In this document: one piece after another, positions 51,903 through 61,429 of the stretch
Numbering within the stretch: position 1 is the first letter of the stretch
Layout: each line of letters begins with the position of its first letter
NCBI GenBank assembly: GCA_047629195.1
Contig: JBLHWY010000011.1
Span: 1-64,000 of the forward strand
Direction: 5' to 3'
Length of the DNA stretch: 64,000 nucleotides
Source of the DNA: UBA4582 sp047629195
Lineage (GTDB): Bacteria; Pseudomonadota; Gammaproteobacteria; Pseudomonadales; Azotimanducaceae
Made by a program: the position numbers and the translations under genes
Notes under the pieces: model-generated
Told to the model about the DNA's origin: nothing
Databases searched by the model: none
What the model saw: only the letters and a program-made list of their open reading frames with translations

Positions 51903-52964
51903 CTAAGAAAGGTGTTTGAGAACGGCCGTGCAAAAATCAGAGGTAGACCCTTGGCCGCCTTGGTCAGGCGTTAATGCTGTTCCTTCTTCATAGACTCGTC
52001 TTACGGACTCAACCAAGCTGGCTGCCTCGTTTTCAAAGGATAAATGTTCCAGCAACATGGCGGCAGATAGCAAGGTGGCAGTTGGGTTAATCACATTTTT
52101 GCCAACTATGTCAGGTGCCGATCCATGAGCGGACTCAAAGTACGCGTAGTCCTTACCGTAGCATCCGGAGGGTGCGAGACCTAAGCCTCCAATAAGTCCA
52201 GCCGCGCCGTCGGACATGATATCGCCGTATAGGTTGGGCATAACAATGACGTCAAAATATTGAGGGTTGGTAATCATTCTGCATAGGAAATCATCGATTA
52301 TATAATGGTCGTACTCGATGTCTGGATATTCCTTCGCGATTCTATTGGCGATTTCAAGAAACAATCCGTCCGAAGTGCTCAACATATTGTACTTACAGGT
52401 GACGGTTAACTTTTTCTTACTGTTTCGTTTTCTAGCAAGCTCAAATGCAAAACGAATAACCCGCTCTGAACCCGCTTCAGTAATTGCTTTGATTGCATAT
52501 TTGCCGGGCGATAATTCAGAAAGCGGTGTTCTTGCATGTTTTGAATAGAAATTAAGCGCTTGCAAGTCTTCGATGTCACCTTCCAGCCCTAGATAAAGGT
52601 CTTCAAGATTTTCGCGAATTATCGTGAAATCGATATCTGCCGGATTTGCTAAGGGAGATTTATATCCCGGTATCCAATGACATGGTCTGACATTGGCATA
52701 GGTTTGTTTACCCCATCGAAGATAAAATAGCGCAGCTGTACTTGCGCCGCTGGTTGACCCAAAAAAAGTCGCATCGGAGTTATCGATTGCTACCTTTGCT
52801 TCATCAGGAAATCCTGTGCCAACTGTATCTATTGCTTCTTGGCCAATAAGAGGGCGCTCGAACGTGATAGGAAGGCCCATAGATTCGAGAATGTTAATGG
52901 CGGGTATCATGACTTCAGGTGAGGCATCGTCACCATCAACAACAATAACTTTTTTATTTTCCAT
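51903..52964 (-). CDS. Isocitrate/isopropylmalate dehydrogenase family protein
   Basis: A 353-residue member of the beta-decarboxylating dehydrogenases. IIRENLEDLYLGLEG holds the substrate-binding Arg/Tyr region, CKYNMLSTSDGLF the helix with the conserved Lys, and LYGDIMSDGAAGLIGGLGLAPSG with the metal-binding Asp residues. FESAHGSAPDIVGKNVINPTATLLSAAMLLEHL is the cofactor loop. The substrate could be isocitrate, homoisocitrate, tartrate or another 2-hydroxy acid; the start RPLIGQEAID is not typical of LeuB. It is divergent from the TauD-family gene and may act in the same pathway. Confidence 0.85.
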   Translation of the reverse strand: MENKKVIVVDGDDASPEVMIPAINILESMGLPITFERPLIGQEAIDTVGTGFPDEAKVAIDNSDATFFGSTSGASTAALFYLRWGKQTYANVRPCHWIPGYKSPLANPADIDFTIIRENLEDLYLGLEGDIEDLQALNFYSKHARTPLSELSPGKYAIKAITEAGSERVIRFAFELARKRNSKKKLTVTCKYNMLSTSDGLFLEIANRIAKEYPDIEYDHYIIDDFLCRMITNPQYFDVIVMPNLYGDIMSDGAAGLIGGLGLAPSGCYGKDYAYFESAHGSAPDIVGKNVINPTATLLSAAMLLEHLSFENEAASLVESVRRVYEEGTALTPDQGGQGSTSDFCTAVLKHLS

Positions 52965-53026
52965 AGGATTGTTTTCGTTTTTTGTTTGATCTGGCGTAGT
53001 ATTTACTAAAAGAGGGGTACTTAGCT

Positions 53027-53887
53027 ATGGCTTACGAAATAATTAATGTGGATACAAGTGTCGGACCGGTGGGTGCCGTCATTACGGGTGTAGATTTATC
53101 AAAACCGCTTTCAGCGCAGGCGCTTGCGGAAATAACTGCGGCTTGGCATAAACACCATGTGGTGTTTTTTCATGATCAGGAGCTAACACCTACGGAGCAG
53201 GCTGAGTTCGCCGCAAATTTCGGCGAACTGGATGTTTACCCGTTTATGAATGCCGTTGAATCCAACCCTCACGTAATTCCCATCATCAAAGAACCTGATG
53301 CGGAAATGAATTTTGGGGGTGCTTGGCATACCGATACCTCATATGTGGAAAAACCTCCGAAAGCAACGTTGCTCTATGCGGTTGAAGTACCCGACGTCGG
53401 CGGCGATACACTATTTGCAGATGCGACTCAGGCTTTCCATGATCTGAGTGATGGCTTAAAGGCGACACTGGAAAGAGAGTCGGGCATCTATACTCCCAAG
53501 CTCGTGCACGGCAGTGAGGGTAGCTACAAACAAGCCGCTGCCCGAAACGAAATGGCGCAAGATTATGGTGGTGCCGCTGAGATTGCAGAACAGGAATTTG
53601 AACATCCGCTGATTCGAACCCATGCTGAAACAGGTGAGAAAAGTGTCTACTGCTCACTTCCTCATACGCACAGGATCAAAGGTTGGACTCGAGAAGAAAG
53701 CGTTCCCTTATTCAAGCACCTGACCAGCATATGTACCCAGGCTAAGTATGTCACGCGCTTTAAATGGAAAAAGGGTTCACTGGCCATGTGGGATAACCGT
53801 TGTCTCTTTCACAATGCGCTCAATGACTATCAAGGTAAACGTCGCCACATGCACAGAGTCATTGTTCAGGGTGAAAAACCGCGATGA
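53027..53887 (+). CDS. TauD/TfdA-family Fe(II)/2-oxoglutarate dioxygenase
   Basis: A 286-residue cytoplasmic oxygenase. The iron ligands are H101 and D103 in AWHTDTSY and the distal H262 in LFHNALNDY; Arg273, 11 residues later, fits the 2-oxoglutarate site as in TauD. The N-terminal VGPVGAVITGVDLSKPLS is family-typical. Substrates range from taurine to alkyl sulfates and aryloxyalkanoates; no sulfonate transporter is present to hint at taurine. Its stop overlaps the start of an isochorismatase-family gene (ATGA), so the two were evolved for joint expression. Confidence 0.9.
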   Translation: MAYEIINVDTSVGPVGAVITGVDLSKPLSAQALAEITAAWHKHHVVFFHDQELTPTEQAEFAANFGELDVYPFMNAVESNPHVIPIIKEPDAEMNFGGAWHTDTSYVEKPPKATLLYAVEVPDVGGDTLFADATQAFHDLSDGLKATLERESGIYTPKLVHGSEGSYKQAAARNEMAQDYGGAAEIAEQEFEHPLIRTHAETGEKSVYCSLPHTHRIKGWTREESVPLFKHLTSICTQAKYVTRFKWKKGSLAMWDNRCLFHNALNDYQGKRRHMHRVIVQGEKPR

Positions 53888-54428
53888 GTGATCCGTTCGT
53901 CGCAAACAGTCAATGCGCCGTTCTAGTCATTGTGAGCAGCAAGCACTCGTGCCTGCTGCTCACAATGAAAAGCAAGTCGTTGCTGCGATAAATAACATCG
54001 TTCAACGTGCCCGAGCAGCAAATAAGCCTGTTATCTATATTCAACATTGTCATCAACAGTACGAACCGATGATGAAAGGCGAAGATGGTTGGCAAATATA
54101 CAGGGAGATGGACTATCAAACGTCCGATGAGCTAGTTGAGAAAACCGCCAGTGACGCATTCTATGGAACCAATCTAGCCGAAAGGTTGCAGCTTTTGTGC
54201 GTCTTACAACTGGTGATCACAGGGATGCAAACAGAGTACTGCGTTGATGCAACTTGTCGAGCAGCGATGAGTCATGACCTTAATGTATTGCTTGTGGCGG
54301 ACGGTCACACAACAGGCGATGCTGGGATGTCTGCAAAAGATATAGTCAGGCATCACAATGAGATACTGCCCAATTTGGCGAATCCTCATTATCGCAGGGT
54401 TGTTGAGGGTGTTTATATTCGCGCATAA
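53884..54428 (+). pseudogene. Isochorismatase-family hydrolase gene with a frameshift near its start
   Basis: The ATG at 53884 overlaps the dioxygenase stop and opens MSDPFVANSQCAVLVI, which leads into the first beta strand of a cysteine hydrolase. At about 53932-53933 a base seems to be missing: the frame then shifts, and the family sequence resumes one frame over as EQQALVPAAHNEKQV ... ITGMQTEYCVDATCRAA to 54428. Restoring one base gives VLVI-D-EQQAL, where Asp would be the first catalytic residue. The Lys (VEKTASDAFYGT) and Cys (EYCVDA) are intact. The uncorrected frame stops at 53989. Either a real inactivation or a sequencing slip. Confidence 0.8.
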
Positions 54429-54430
54429 AA

Positions 54431-54452
54431 AAGCCAGTCATCCGACTGGCTT
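54431..54452. terminator. Bidirectional intrinsic terminator
   Basis: AAGCCAGTC (54431-54439) pairs with GACTGGCTT (54444-54452) around a 4-base loop, flanked by an A-run before and TTATTTTTT after. It serves the isochorismatase-type gene on the plus strand and pckG on the minus strand. Confidence 0.9.
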
Positions 54453-54498
54453 TTATTTTTTCTCTGGCCATGCGCTTTTTAAAAGCTGCTAGTGTCGA

Positions 54499-56301
54499 CT
54501 ATGCGACGTTCTGTTTAGAAGCCTCTAATCGTGACTGCAAGTTCTTCAACTCTTCGCGGAAAGCTGGGGGAACCCTGTCACCATACTCATCAAAGTAGTC
54601 ACTAATCAGTGGTATTTCCGCCAGCCAGCCGTCAACTTCTACCCTTAATAATTCAGCGATCGCCTCTTCACTAAGATCGAGGCCGCTGAAGTCCATGGCA
54701 TCAAGTGTTGGCAGGTTACCAATAGGTGTTTCGATAGCATCGGCTGTTCCGCTACAGCGCTCGAATACCCATTTAAGTACGCGACTATTCTCGCCAAAAC
54801 CTGGCCACATGAACTTACCGTTGTCGTCTTTTCTGAACCAGTTGACGTAGAAGATTTTCGGTAATTTCGCGCCGCTTTGTTCTCCGGTCTTCAACCAATG
54901 GCTCCAGTAGTCAGCCATGTTGTAACCACAGAATGGCAACATCGCCATTGGGTCGCGTCTAAGCTCGCCAATTTTACCTGCGGCAGCAGCAGTCTTTTCC
55001 GATGACACGATCGCGCCAAAGAATGTGCCTTGGGTCCAATCACGTGCTTCGTTGACTAGCGGTACAACCGTTGCTCGCCTGCCACCGAAAAGAATGGCGC
55101 TGATTGGTACCCCTTTCAAATCTTCCCATTCATCTGCGATAACCGGACATTGTGCGGCTGAAACTGTGAATCTAGCATTTGGATGTGCTGCGGGAGTTTT
55201 GGAGTCTGGCGTCCAGGCGTTACCTTTCCAATCGATTAGATTTGCAGGGGCTTCCTTGGTCATCCCTTCCCACCAAACATCGCCTTCTTCTGTGAGTGCG
55301 ACATTAGTAAATATGCAGTTCTCGGTTAGGCTCAGCATTGCGTTCGCGTTTGAGTCCATTCCTGTGCCTGGCGCAACCCCAAAGAATCCTGCTTCAGGAT
55401 TAATTGCGTATAGTTGGCCATCGTCTCCAAATTTCATCCAGCAAATATCATCACCGACCGTTTCAACGGTCCAGCCTGGAATTGTCGGCACCAGCATCGC
55501 AAGATTTGTTTTACCACATGCGCTTGGGAATGCCCCGGCGATATAGTGCGAAGCGCCTTCAGGATTGGTCAGCTTCAAAATAAGCATATGCTCGGCGAGC
55601 CAGCCTTCATCTCGCGCCATTGCTGAGGCGATTCTAAGCGCGAAACATTTCTTGCCAAGCAAAGCATTGCCGCCATACCCAGAGCCGAATGACCAAATCT
55701 CACGGCTGTTAGGGAAATGTGCAATGTACAGATTTTCAGGATTACAGGGCCAAGTGACATCAGCCTTGCCATCAACGAGAGGTTGCCCAACAGAATGAAC
55801 GCAAGGTACAAAATCCCCGTCTTCACCCAATTGCTCAAGCACTGCGCTACCGACCCGAGTCATGATGTGCATGTTGGTGACAACATAGGGTGAGTCAGAT
55901 ACTTCAACGCCAATATGCGCGATAGGAGAGCCAACTGGGCCCATGCTGAACGGGACGACGTACATTGTTCGGCCACGCATACATCCGTCAAATAATCCGT
56001 TTAGCTTGGTCCGCATCTCCGCGGGTTCTTGCCAATTGTTGTTTGGACCGGCGTCGACTTCTTCATCAGAGCAAATAAAGGTTCGGCTCTCAACCCGCGC
56101 AACATCTGCTGGGTCTGAGCGAACAAGGTATGAATTGGGTCTGATATCAGAATTGAGAGGCGTCGCTGCGCCAGCATCAACGAGTAATCGCCACATCTCG
56201 TTATATTCTTCAGCGCTACCGTCACAAATGACCATTTGGTCAGGTTTGCAAAGCGCTTGCATTTCGTCCAGCCAGGACTTTAACTTATTGTTTTTTATCA
56301 T
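54499..56301 (-). CDS. pckG: Phosphoenolpyruvate carboxykinase (GTP)
   Basis: A 600-residue enzyme of the GTP-dependent class. SACGKTNLAML is the P-loop (kinase-1a) with the hyper-reactive Cys just before the Gly-Lys, and ETVGDDICWMKFGDDG is the metal-binding kinase-2 region. FGGRRATVVPLVNEA and MLPFCGYNMADYWSHWL are further signatures. It converts oxaloacetate and GTP to phosphoenolpyruvate and carbon dioxide, the entry to gluconeogenesis. Most enteric gammaproteobacteria have the unrelated ATP form, so this is a small taxonomic clue. The upstream region contains a doubled TTTTGTCTGGAAAG. Confidence 0.96.
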   Translation of the reverse strand: MIKNNKLKSWLDEMQALCKPDQMVICDGSAEEYNEMWRLLVDAGAATPLNSDIRPNSYLVRSDPADVARVESRTFICSDEEVDAGPNNNWQEPAEMRTKLNGLFDGCMRGRTMYVVPFSMGPVGSPIAHIGVEVSDSPYVVTNMHIMTRVGSAVLEQLGEDGDFVPCVHSVGQPLVDGKADVTWPCNPENLYIAHFPNSREIWSFGSGYGGNALLGKKCFALRIASAMARDEGWLAEHMLILKLTNPEGASHYIAGAFPSACGKTNLAMLVPTIPGWTVETVGDDICWMKFGDDGQLYAINPEAGFFGVAPGTGMDSNANAMLSLTENCIFTNVALTEEGDVWWEGMTKEAPANLIDWKGNAWTPDSKTPAAHPNARFTVSAAQCPVIADEWEDLKGVPISAILFGGRRATVVPLVNEARDWTQGTFFGAIVSSEKTAAAAGKIGELRRDPMAMLPFCGYNMADYWSHWLKTGEQSGAKLPKIFYVNWFRKDDNGKFMWPGFGENSRVLKWVFERCSGTADAIETPIGNLPTLDAMDFSGLDLSEEAIAELLRVEVDGWLAEIPLISDYFDEYGDRVPPAFREELKNLQSRLEASKQNVA

Positions 56302-56684
56302 AAATTGTAACCTTTTGGCAGTTGCTACTTCGAGCAGTTGCTATGTTTTGTCTGGAAAGTTTTGTCTGGAAAGTTTTGTTTTGAATTAGTGTACGGTGTC
56401 AGGCGGGTGTTTCACGGCCTGAAAAGTTAATTTTGGCGAACCTGATTGATACAAGCAAATGAAAATATGGAATATATTGATGTCTTCGTTTGCGTCGTAC
56501 TTGAGCTGTACCAAGTGTTTTGCCAGCCAATACCAACTGCACCTTCAAAATAAGGCCGATAGAATAGCATCAAGCTCTGTTTTTGTCTCTAATTTGAACT
56601 TAACTCTGCGCGCTTTTCAGTTAAGATAGCGATCTGCTGCATCCCATTCTGGACAGCGATCCTATTTCTTAGAAGTAATCCCTG
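56302..56684. other. Divergent intergenic region with a 15-bp direct repeat
   Basis: About 380 bp between the starts of pckG and ygiQ. GTTTTGTCTGGAAA occurs twice in a row at about 56344-56372. No hairpin of note or known operator was recognised, and no short gene is convincing. Confidence 0.5.
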
Positions 56685-58886
56685 ATGTCGAAGTCTCAAC
56701 AAATTAGCTCATTTCAGCCAGTCTCTGCAAAGCCACCACATCTTTTTGGGTACAGACCCTATTGGGCTGAGTGCTTTGGTGTGGCAACCTTTCTGCCAAC
56801 CACCCGCGCCGAAATGGAACAATTGGGGTGGGATAGCTGTGACATCATCTTGGTAACCGGCGACGCTTATGTCGACCATCCAAGCTTTGGTATGGCAGTG
56901 ATTGGACGTGTGCTTGAAGCGCAAGGCTTTAGGGTGGGTATTCTCGCGCAGCCCGATTGGACTAGTGCCACAGATTTCAAAAAGCTAGGACGCCCCAATC
57001 TTTATTACGGTGTTGCAGCGGGCAATATGGATTCAATGATCAACCGCTACACCGCAGATAGAAAAATACGCCATGACGATGCGTATACCGCAGGTAATAT
57101 TGGTGGTAAGCGGCCTGACAGGGCAGTCATTGTATATTCCCAGCGTTGCCGCGAAGCTTATGCCGATGTACCCATCGTCATTGGTAGTATTGAGGCTAGT
57201 TTAAGGCGGCTTGCGCACTTCGATTATTGGAGTGAAAAAGTGAGACGTTCAATCATTATGGACGCGAAAGCTGATATTTTGCTTTACGGGAATGCAGAGC
57301 GAGCCATTGTTGAATTGTCCCACAGGATTGCAACGGGTGAACCGATTGCGGAAATCAAAGATATTCGTGGTACTGCTTACGTTGTCTCTGAGTTGCCAAA
57401 AAACCTGAAAGAAGTGAATGAATCAACTTTTGAGCTTACTGTTCCAGCGCAAGGCAACATCAATGTGGTGACGCTGGATACGGCCGTTGCCACAGCAAGC
57501 CCTTACGAGATGATTCCTGATGACGGTGTTGATTGCGCCAAAGAAACTGCTGAAACCACAGAGACGATTTACGATTCAGCGGCAACGGAAATTCCAGAAG
57601 ATCTGTCAGGGCTTGAAATTGACACCTACATCAAGCTGCCGAGCTATGAATCAGTAAAGAACGAAAAGGTGATGTATGCGCATACCTCTCGGATTTTTCA
57701 CAGGGAGACTAACCCATATAATGCCAAGCCGCTTGCGCAGTCTCATGGCGATAAGTATGTCTGGCTGAATCCACCGCCAATTCCGCTGACGACCGATGAG
57801 ATTGACCGAGTCTTTGGTTTGCCGTATCAGCGTGTGCCACACCCAACTTATGGCGATGAGAAAATACCTGCATACGATATGATCAGGTTTTCTGTCAACA
57901 TTATGCGTGGTTGTTTTGGTGGTTGCACTTTTTGCTCAATAACAGAGCATGAAGGTCGCATTATTCAAAGCCGTTCTAAAGAATCCATTCTTGCAGAAGT
58001 CGAGAACATTCGAGACAAAACACCAGGATTTACGGGTGTTATTTCTGACCTTGGCGGCCCAACAGCAAATATGTGGCGCCTAGGTTGCAAGTCAGCTGAA
58101 ATTGAGGCGAGTTGTAAACGACCCTCATGTGTTTATCCTGGTATTTGCAAAAATTTGAATACCGATCAGACTCCTCTCATCGATCTTTACCGTGGGGCCA
58201 GAGGTGTTGAGGGCGTTAAAAAGGTCTTGATCGCTTCAGGGCTTCGATATGATATTGCGGTCAGAACACCGGAATATGTGAAAGAGCTCGTCACGGAACA
58301 TGTTGGCGGCTATCTTAAGATTGCACCGGAGCATACAGAGACCGGTCCATTGTCGAAAATGATGAAACCAGGCATGGGCACCTACGACGAGTTCAAGGAA
58401 ATGTTTGAGCGCTTCTCGAAAGAAGCGGGTAAAAAGCAGTACCTGATACCTTATTTTATCGCGGGACATCCAGGCACAAAGCTTGAAGATATGTTGAATC
58501 TTGCAATCTGGCTAAAACAAAATGGATTCAAGGCTGACCAGGTTCAAAATTTCTATCCATCGCCGATGGCAACAGCAACTGCGATGTATCACTCTGGCAA
58601 AAACCCGTTGCGTAGAGTCAGAGAGAATTCTGAAGATGTCACTACTGCTATTGGGGGTCGACAGCGTCGTTTGTACAAGGCATTTCTACGCTATCATGAC
58701 CCGGATAACTGGCCTATGTTGCGAGAAGCTCTGAAGAAGATGGGGCGCAAAGATTTGATAGGCAACGGTAAAATGCATCTGATTCCATTGACGCGCGCAC
58801 GAACATTTGGCAAGCCCGGTAGAGAGCAGACTTTTAAAACTCAACATACCGGGTTACCTAAAAACCCACGTAAATCCAAACGTTAA
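56685..58886 (+). CDS. ygiQ: YgiQ-family radical SAM protein
   Basis: A 733-residue protein with the N-terminal part FGYRPYWAECFGVATFLPTTRAEM and TGDAYVDHPSFGMAVIGRVLEA, as in E. coli YgiQ, and a radical SAM cluster CFGGCTFC (C410, C414, C417). GIEASLRRLAHFDYW-type and SDLGGPTANMWRLGC segments follow, and the C terminus has a second Cys set (KRPSCVYPGICKN). The lysine-rich tail is typical. Family function is not known. It stands between pckG and zapE with its own promoter region. Confidence 0.95.
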   Translation: MSKSQQISSFQPVSAKPPHLFGYRPYWAECFGVATFLPTTRAEMEQLGWDSCDIILVTGDAYVDHPSFGMAVIGRVLEAQGFRVGILAQPDWTSATDFKKLGRPNLYYGVAAGNMDSMINRYTADRKIRHDDAYTAGNIGGKRPDRAVIVYSQRCREAYADVPIVIGSIEASLRRLAHFDYWSEKVRRSIIMDAKADILLYGNAERAIVELSHRIATGEPIAEIKDIRGTAYVVSELPKNLKEVNESTFELTVPAQGNINVVTLDTAVATASPYEMIPDDGVDCAKETAETTETIYDSAATEIPEDLSGLEIDTYIKLPSYESVKNEKVMYAHTSRIFHRETNPYNAKPLAQSHGDKYVWLNPPPIPLTTDEIDRVFGLPYQRVPHPTYGDEKIPAYDMIRFSVNIMRGCFGGCTFCSITEHEGRIIQSRSKESILAEVENIRDKTPGFTGVISDLGGPTANMWRLGCKSAEIEASCKRPSCVYPGICKNLNTDQTPLIDLYRGARGVEGVKKVLIASGLRYDIAVRTPEYVKELVTEHVGGYLKIAPEHTETGPLSKMMKPGMGTYDEFKEMFERFSKEAGKKQYLIPYFIAGHPGTKLEDMLNLAIWLKQNGFKADQVQNFYPSPMATATAMYHSGKNPLRRVRENSEDVTTAIGGRQRRLYKAFLRYHDPDNWPMLREALKKMGRKDLIGNGKMHLIPLTRARTFGKPGREQTFKTQHTGLPKNPRKSKR

Positions 58887-58890
58887 GTAA

Positions 58891-58911
58891 TAGCGTTAAC
58901 AAATGTTAGCG
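58891..58911. terminator. Short imperfect hairpin between convergent ygiQ and zapE
   Basis: AGCGTTAAC pairs with GTTAGCGCT (one G-U) around an AAAT loop just after the ygiQ stop and just before the zapE stop. It lacks U-runs and is weak. Confidence 0.4.
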
Positions 58912-58917
58912 CTAGTG

Positions 58918-60111
58918 TTAGAGCTTGCTCTGCGACCTGTTATTTAGGGCCGTCTGATTGGCTTTGATGTATTTTTCAGACTGCATTTCCATCAATCGAC
59001 TTCTGGTACGATTAAACTCTTCTGAAAGTATGCCATTGAGATACAAATCAGTGAGTGGCACTTCTGCGCTGACATATAGCAACGTACCTTGATCATAAAA
59101 CTCGTCCACCAGACTGATAAAACGCCTGGCGGCGTTATCGTGATTAGCAGCAAGCACTGTTCTTTCTCCTGTGCTTAAGCCTATCTCTGAATCTTCCGTG
59201 CCTCGGGCCTTAATGCGATTGGTAACTTCTCCGGAGAAGGCGGGAACCCCGGTGATGATGATGGTGTTAAATCTGTCAGCAAGTTCCATGTAATCCAAAT
59301 GCGACCGTGGTCCTTCGCAAATTGCAGAGAAATTAAACCAAACTAATTGTTTGCTCGCGCTTACTATTTCGATATCGCGATGGCAGATCTGTATGGTGGT
59401 TTCGCCCTGCTGTTTACCGCTCTGTTCGCCGATAAGGGACTCAAAGAGCGTACTGAAGTCTTCCTCGCCTGAGATGAAATAAGTTGGTAGAAATATTTCG
59501 TGACTGAACCGATAATCAACAGGGCCGTCAAGGTGCATCTGCTGTAGGTGATTTTGTAGTAATTCGATAGCAGGTTCGAAGCGTTTTCGGTGCAAGCCGT
59601 CTTGATAAAGGTTTTTAATGCTGATGTTGGAGGTTGCGACTAAAGTGACACCGCGATTGAACAGGGCGTTAAACAATCGATAGAGAATCATCGCATCGCC
59701 GATATCAGATACAAAAAATTCATCGAAGCAGAGCACCTTGGATTCCTGTGCCAGGCTGTCTGCGACAAATTCAAGCGGCTCCTTCATACCAGATGCTTCT
59801 CGTAAATCACGATGTACTCGCGCCATAAAGCGATGGAAATGCAATCTCAGCTTGAGATGATCCGGTAGGCACTCAAAAAAGATGTTCAGCAGCAGAGATT
59901 TGCCTCTACCGACAGGACCATGAAGGTAGATGCCTTTTAACGGGGTAATGCTAGGGGAGTTAATCTCAGCAGACAAAGAAAGCGATTGTTCTTTTACTTT
60001 CAATTCGTGGTGGAGTGCATCTAACTTTGCTATCGCATCTAATTGCGCGCTATCAGGCGCTAATTGTTGCTCGGCGATTATTTCTTTGTAGCGGGATTGT
60101 GGTGAAATCAT
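58918..60111 (-). CDS. zapE: Cell division protein ZapE (AFG1-like ATPase)
   Basis: A 397-residue AAA-type ATPase. Walker A is GPVGRGKS (residues 65-72), Walker B VLCFDEFFVSDIGDAM, and the sensor region VTLVATSNIS. RLHFHRFMARVHRDL and HRKRFEPAIELLQNH are specific to ZapE/AFG1. It acts at the division site under oxygen-poor or hot conditions in E. coli and destabilises FtsZ polymers. The start overlaps the stop of the DUF1294 gene by four bases, so the pair is co-translated. Confidence 0.95.
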   Translation of the reverse strand: MISPQSRYKEIIAEQQLAPDSAQLDAIAKLDALHHELKVKEQSLSLSAEINSPSITPLKGIYLHGPVGRGKSLLLNIFFECLPDHLKLRLHFHRFMARVHRDLREASGMKEPLEFVADSLAQESKVLCFDEFFVSDIGDAMILYRLFNALFNRGVTLVATSNISIKNLYQDGLHRKRFEPAIELLQNHLQQMHLDGPVDYRFSHEIFLPTYFISGEEDFSTLFESLIGEQSGKQQGETTIQICHRDIEIVSASKQLVWFNFSAICEGPRSHLDYMELADRFNTIIITGVPAFSGEVTNRIKARGTEDSEIGLSTGERTVLAANHDNAARRFISLVDEFYDQGTLLYVSAEVPLTDLYLNGILSEEFNRTRSRLMEMQSEKYIKANQTALNNRSQSKL

Positions 60112-60566
60112 GCGCGAAAAACCGTGAGTGCCAAGATAACTTCTCCTAATATTGTCCCGCTAAGAGTTTGTTGAACAAACTGGTTCAGAGCTGAAATCAA
60201 TGCGTGCAAAACAATCGATCCTGTTTCTGTGTGCAGCCAAAATAGTAAACCGCAGTTAAATAGAACGGTAGTCCAAAATAATCTGCGAAAGCTTTTCTTC
60301 TGAGTTTTATGTCTTAGCCATTGTTGCGCCAGGATTGCACCGGGCCAACCGCTGAGAATTGAGAATATATGTAGTGTATTTTCAGCGACCCTTTGTTTCT
60401 GTTTTCTAGCAGCTCTTTTATCAATGGCATAAATTAAACAGCTAGACAGGCTAAAGAATAGATAGATATATGTGATGAGCAAAGGCGTGTAGCCAAGGTA
60501 AAAAGATACTGGTAGAAATACCATGATGACGACTAAAGGCAGAAGCTGTAATTTGTGTTGGAACAT
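60108..60566 (-). CDS. DUF1294-family membrane protein
   Basis: A 152-residue protein with four hydrophobic segments. YLFFSLSSCLIYAIDKRAARKQKQRVAENTLHIFSILSGWPGAILAQQWLRHKTQKKSF is the DUF1294 core (only parts quoted: IYAIDKRAA and SGWPGA). Some relatives carry an extra cold-shock domain; this one does not. Its role is unknown. The ATGA overlap with zapE suggests coupled translation. Confidence 0.85.
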   Translation of the reverse strand: MFQHKLQLLPLVVIMVFLPVSFYLGYTPLLITYIYLFFSLSSCLIYAIDKRAARKQKQRVAENTLHIFSILSGWPGAILAQQWLRHKTQKKSFRRLFWTTVLFNCGLLFWLHTETGSIVLHALISALNQFVQQTLSGTILGEVILALTVFRA

Positions 60567-60710
60567 AACTGATGAATCCGTTTTACAACCGAGATCAATT
60601 TGAAACGGCTAGTTTGTAAATGCTCAGCATGTCCCCATTCATAAGATCTTTTTACCTAGGCATCGTCCGGGTTCCTTAACACCTTTTTAGAGCCGAATAC
60701 CGATCTATGA

Positions 60711-60736
60711 TTTTAGCACTGGTGCTAAAACCAGTG
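60711..60736 (+). promoter_or_regulatory. Overlapping dyads upstream of the STAS-like gene
   Basis: TTTTAGCAC and GTGCTAAAA (60711-60730) form a 9+9 dyad with a 2-base centre. CACTGGT (60717-60723) can instead pair with ACCAGTG (60730-60736). The two structures share bases and exclude each other. The site lies about 170 bp before the gene in a 337-bp gap without other genes. Confidence 0.4.
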
Positions 60737-60903
60737 GTTTACATCTGCGAATTTCTTGAAGCTTGCCTAATTATAACCTGTTTAGTGCTGATGCAACTTC
60801 GGTTACGTTTGTGGGTATTGCCTCACTTGAACGACATCCTAATGGCGCAGAGAGCAAATTTGTCGCCACCAGGTTTGCTCAGATATGCTATTGTGACTGT
60901 ATT

Positions 60904-61308
60904 ATGTTGTCCTATAAACTCGATAAAGAAAATATGATTCTTATCACAACCTGGGTCGGGGAAGTGAGGGATGCTGTGTTAATCGAATTTTATGAAAAAA
61001 TACGAGCTGATCCAAGCTTTGACCACAAATTTCGCGAAATTGTGGACCTAAGGCAAGCCGACCTCTCTGGGGTGACAGCAGAGGGGCTGCAGCGGTTAAA
61101 TGAATTGCACACTGATCATATGAGCAAGTTCAAAGAAGTAAAGCCTACCAAGGCCGCAATCATAGCCTCAGAGGCGCTCAGTTATGGGCTTAGTCGAATG
61201 TATTCAGGCAAGTCCGATGAAATGATAGAAACAAACGTGTTTAAAATTTCTGGTGAAGCACTGGCATGGCTCGAATTGCCGGACGATTATCAATATATTT
61301 CAGACTAA
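60904..61308 (+). CDS. STAS/SpoIIAA-like small protein
   Basis: A 134-residue protein if started at ATG 60904 (MLSYKLDKENMILITTWVGEV), which matches where such proteins begin; the open frame extends 47 codons further upstream but without family likeness. The alternating strands and helices (FREIVDLRQADLSGVTAEGL, KAAIIASEALSYGLSRMYSG, GEALAWLELPDDYQY) fit the STAS-like group of cytoplasmic proteins. The phosphorylatable Ser of anti-sigma antagonists is not evident. No clear ribosome binding site is seen. Function unknown. Confidence 0.7.
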   Translation: MLSYKLDKENMILITTWVGEVRDAVLIEFYEKIRADPSFDHKFREIVDLRQADLSGVTAEGLQRLNELHTDHMSKFKEVKPTKAAIIASEALSYGLSRMYSGKSDEMIETNVFKISGEALAWLELPDDYQYISD

Positions 61309-61429
61309 CCCTGTGACCTCAACACTGTTATACCTCAACACTGTTACACCTCAACATTGCCATTTAGATTGCTAGAGCTCTGATGAAGCGAACACGCTGA
61401 AAGTACCTCTAGGGATTGAATCGACTGCT

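Noticed and set aside
55025..55546. Long open frame (173 codons) on the plus strand inside pckG
   Set aside because: It lies fully opposite a well-conserved enzyme gene, has no ribosome binding site and shows no family likeness; it is a by-product of codon use.
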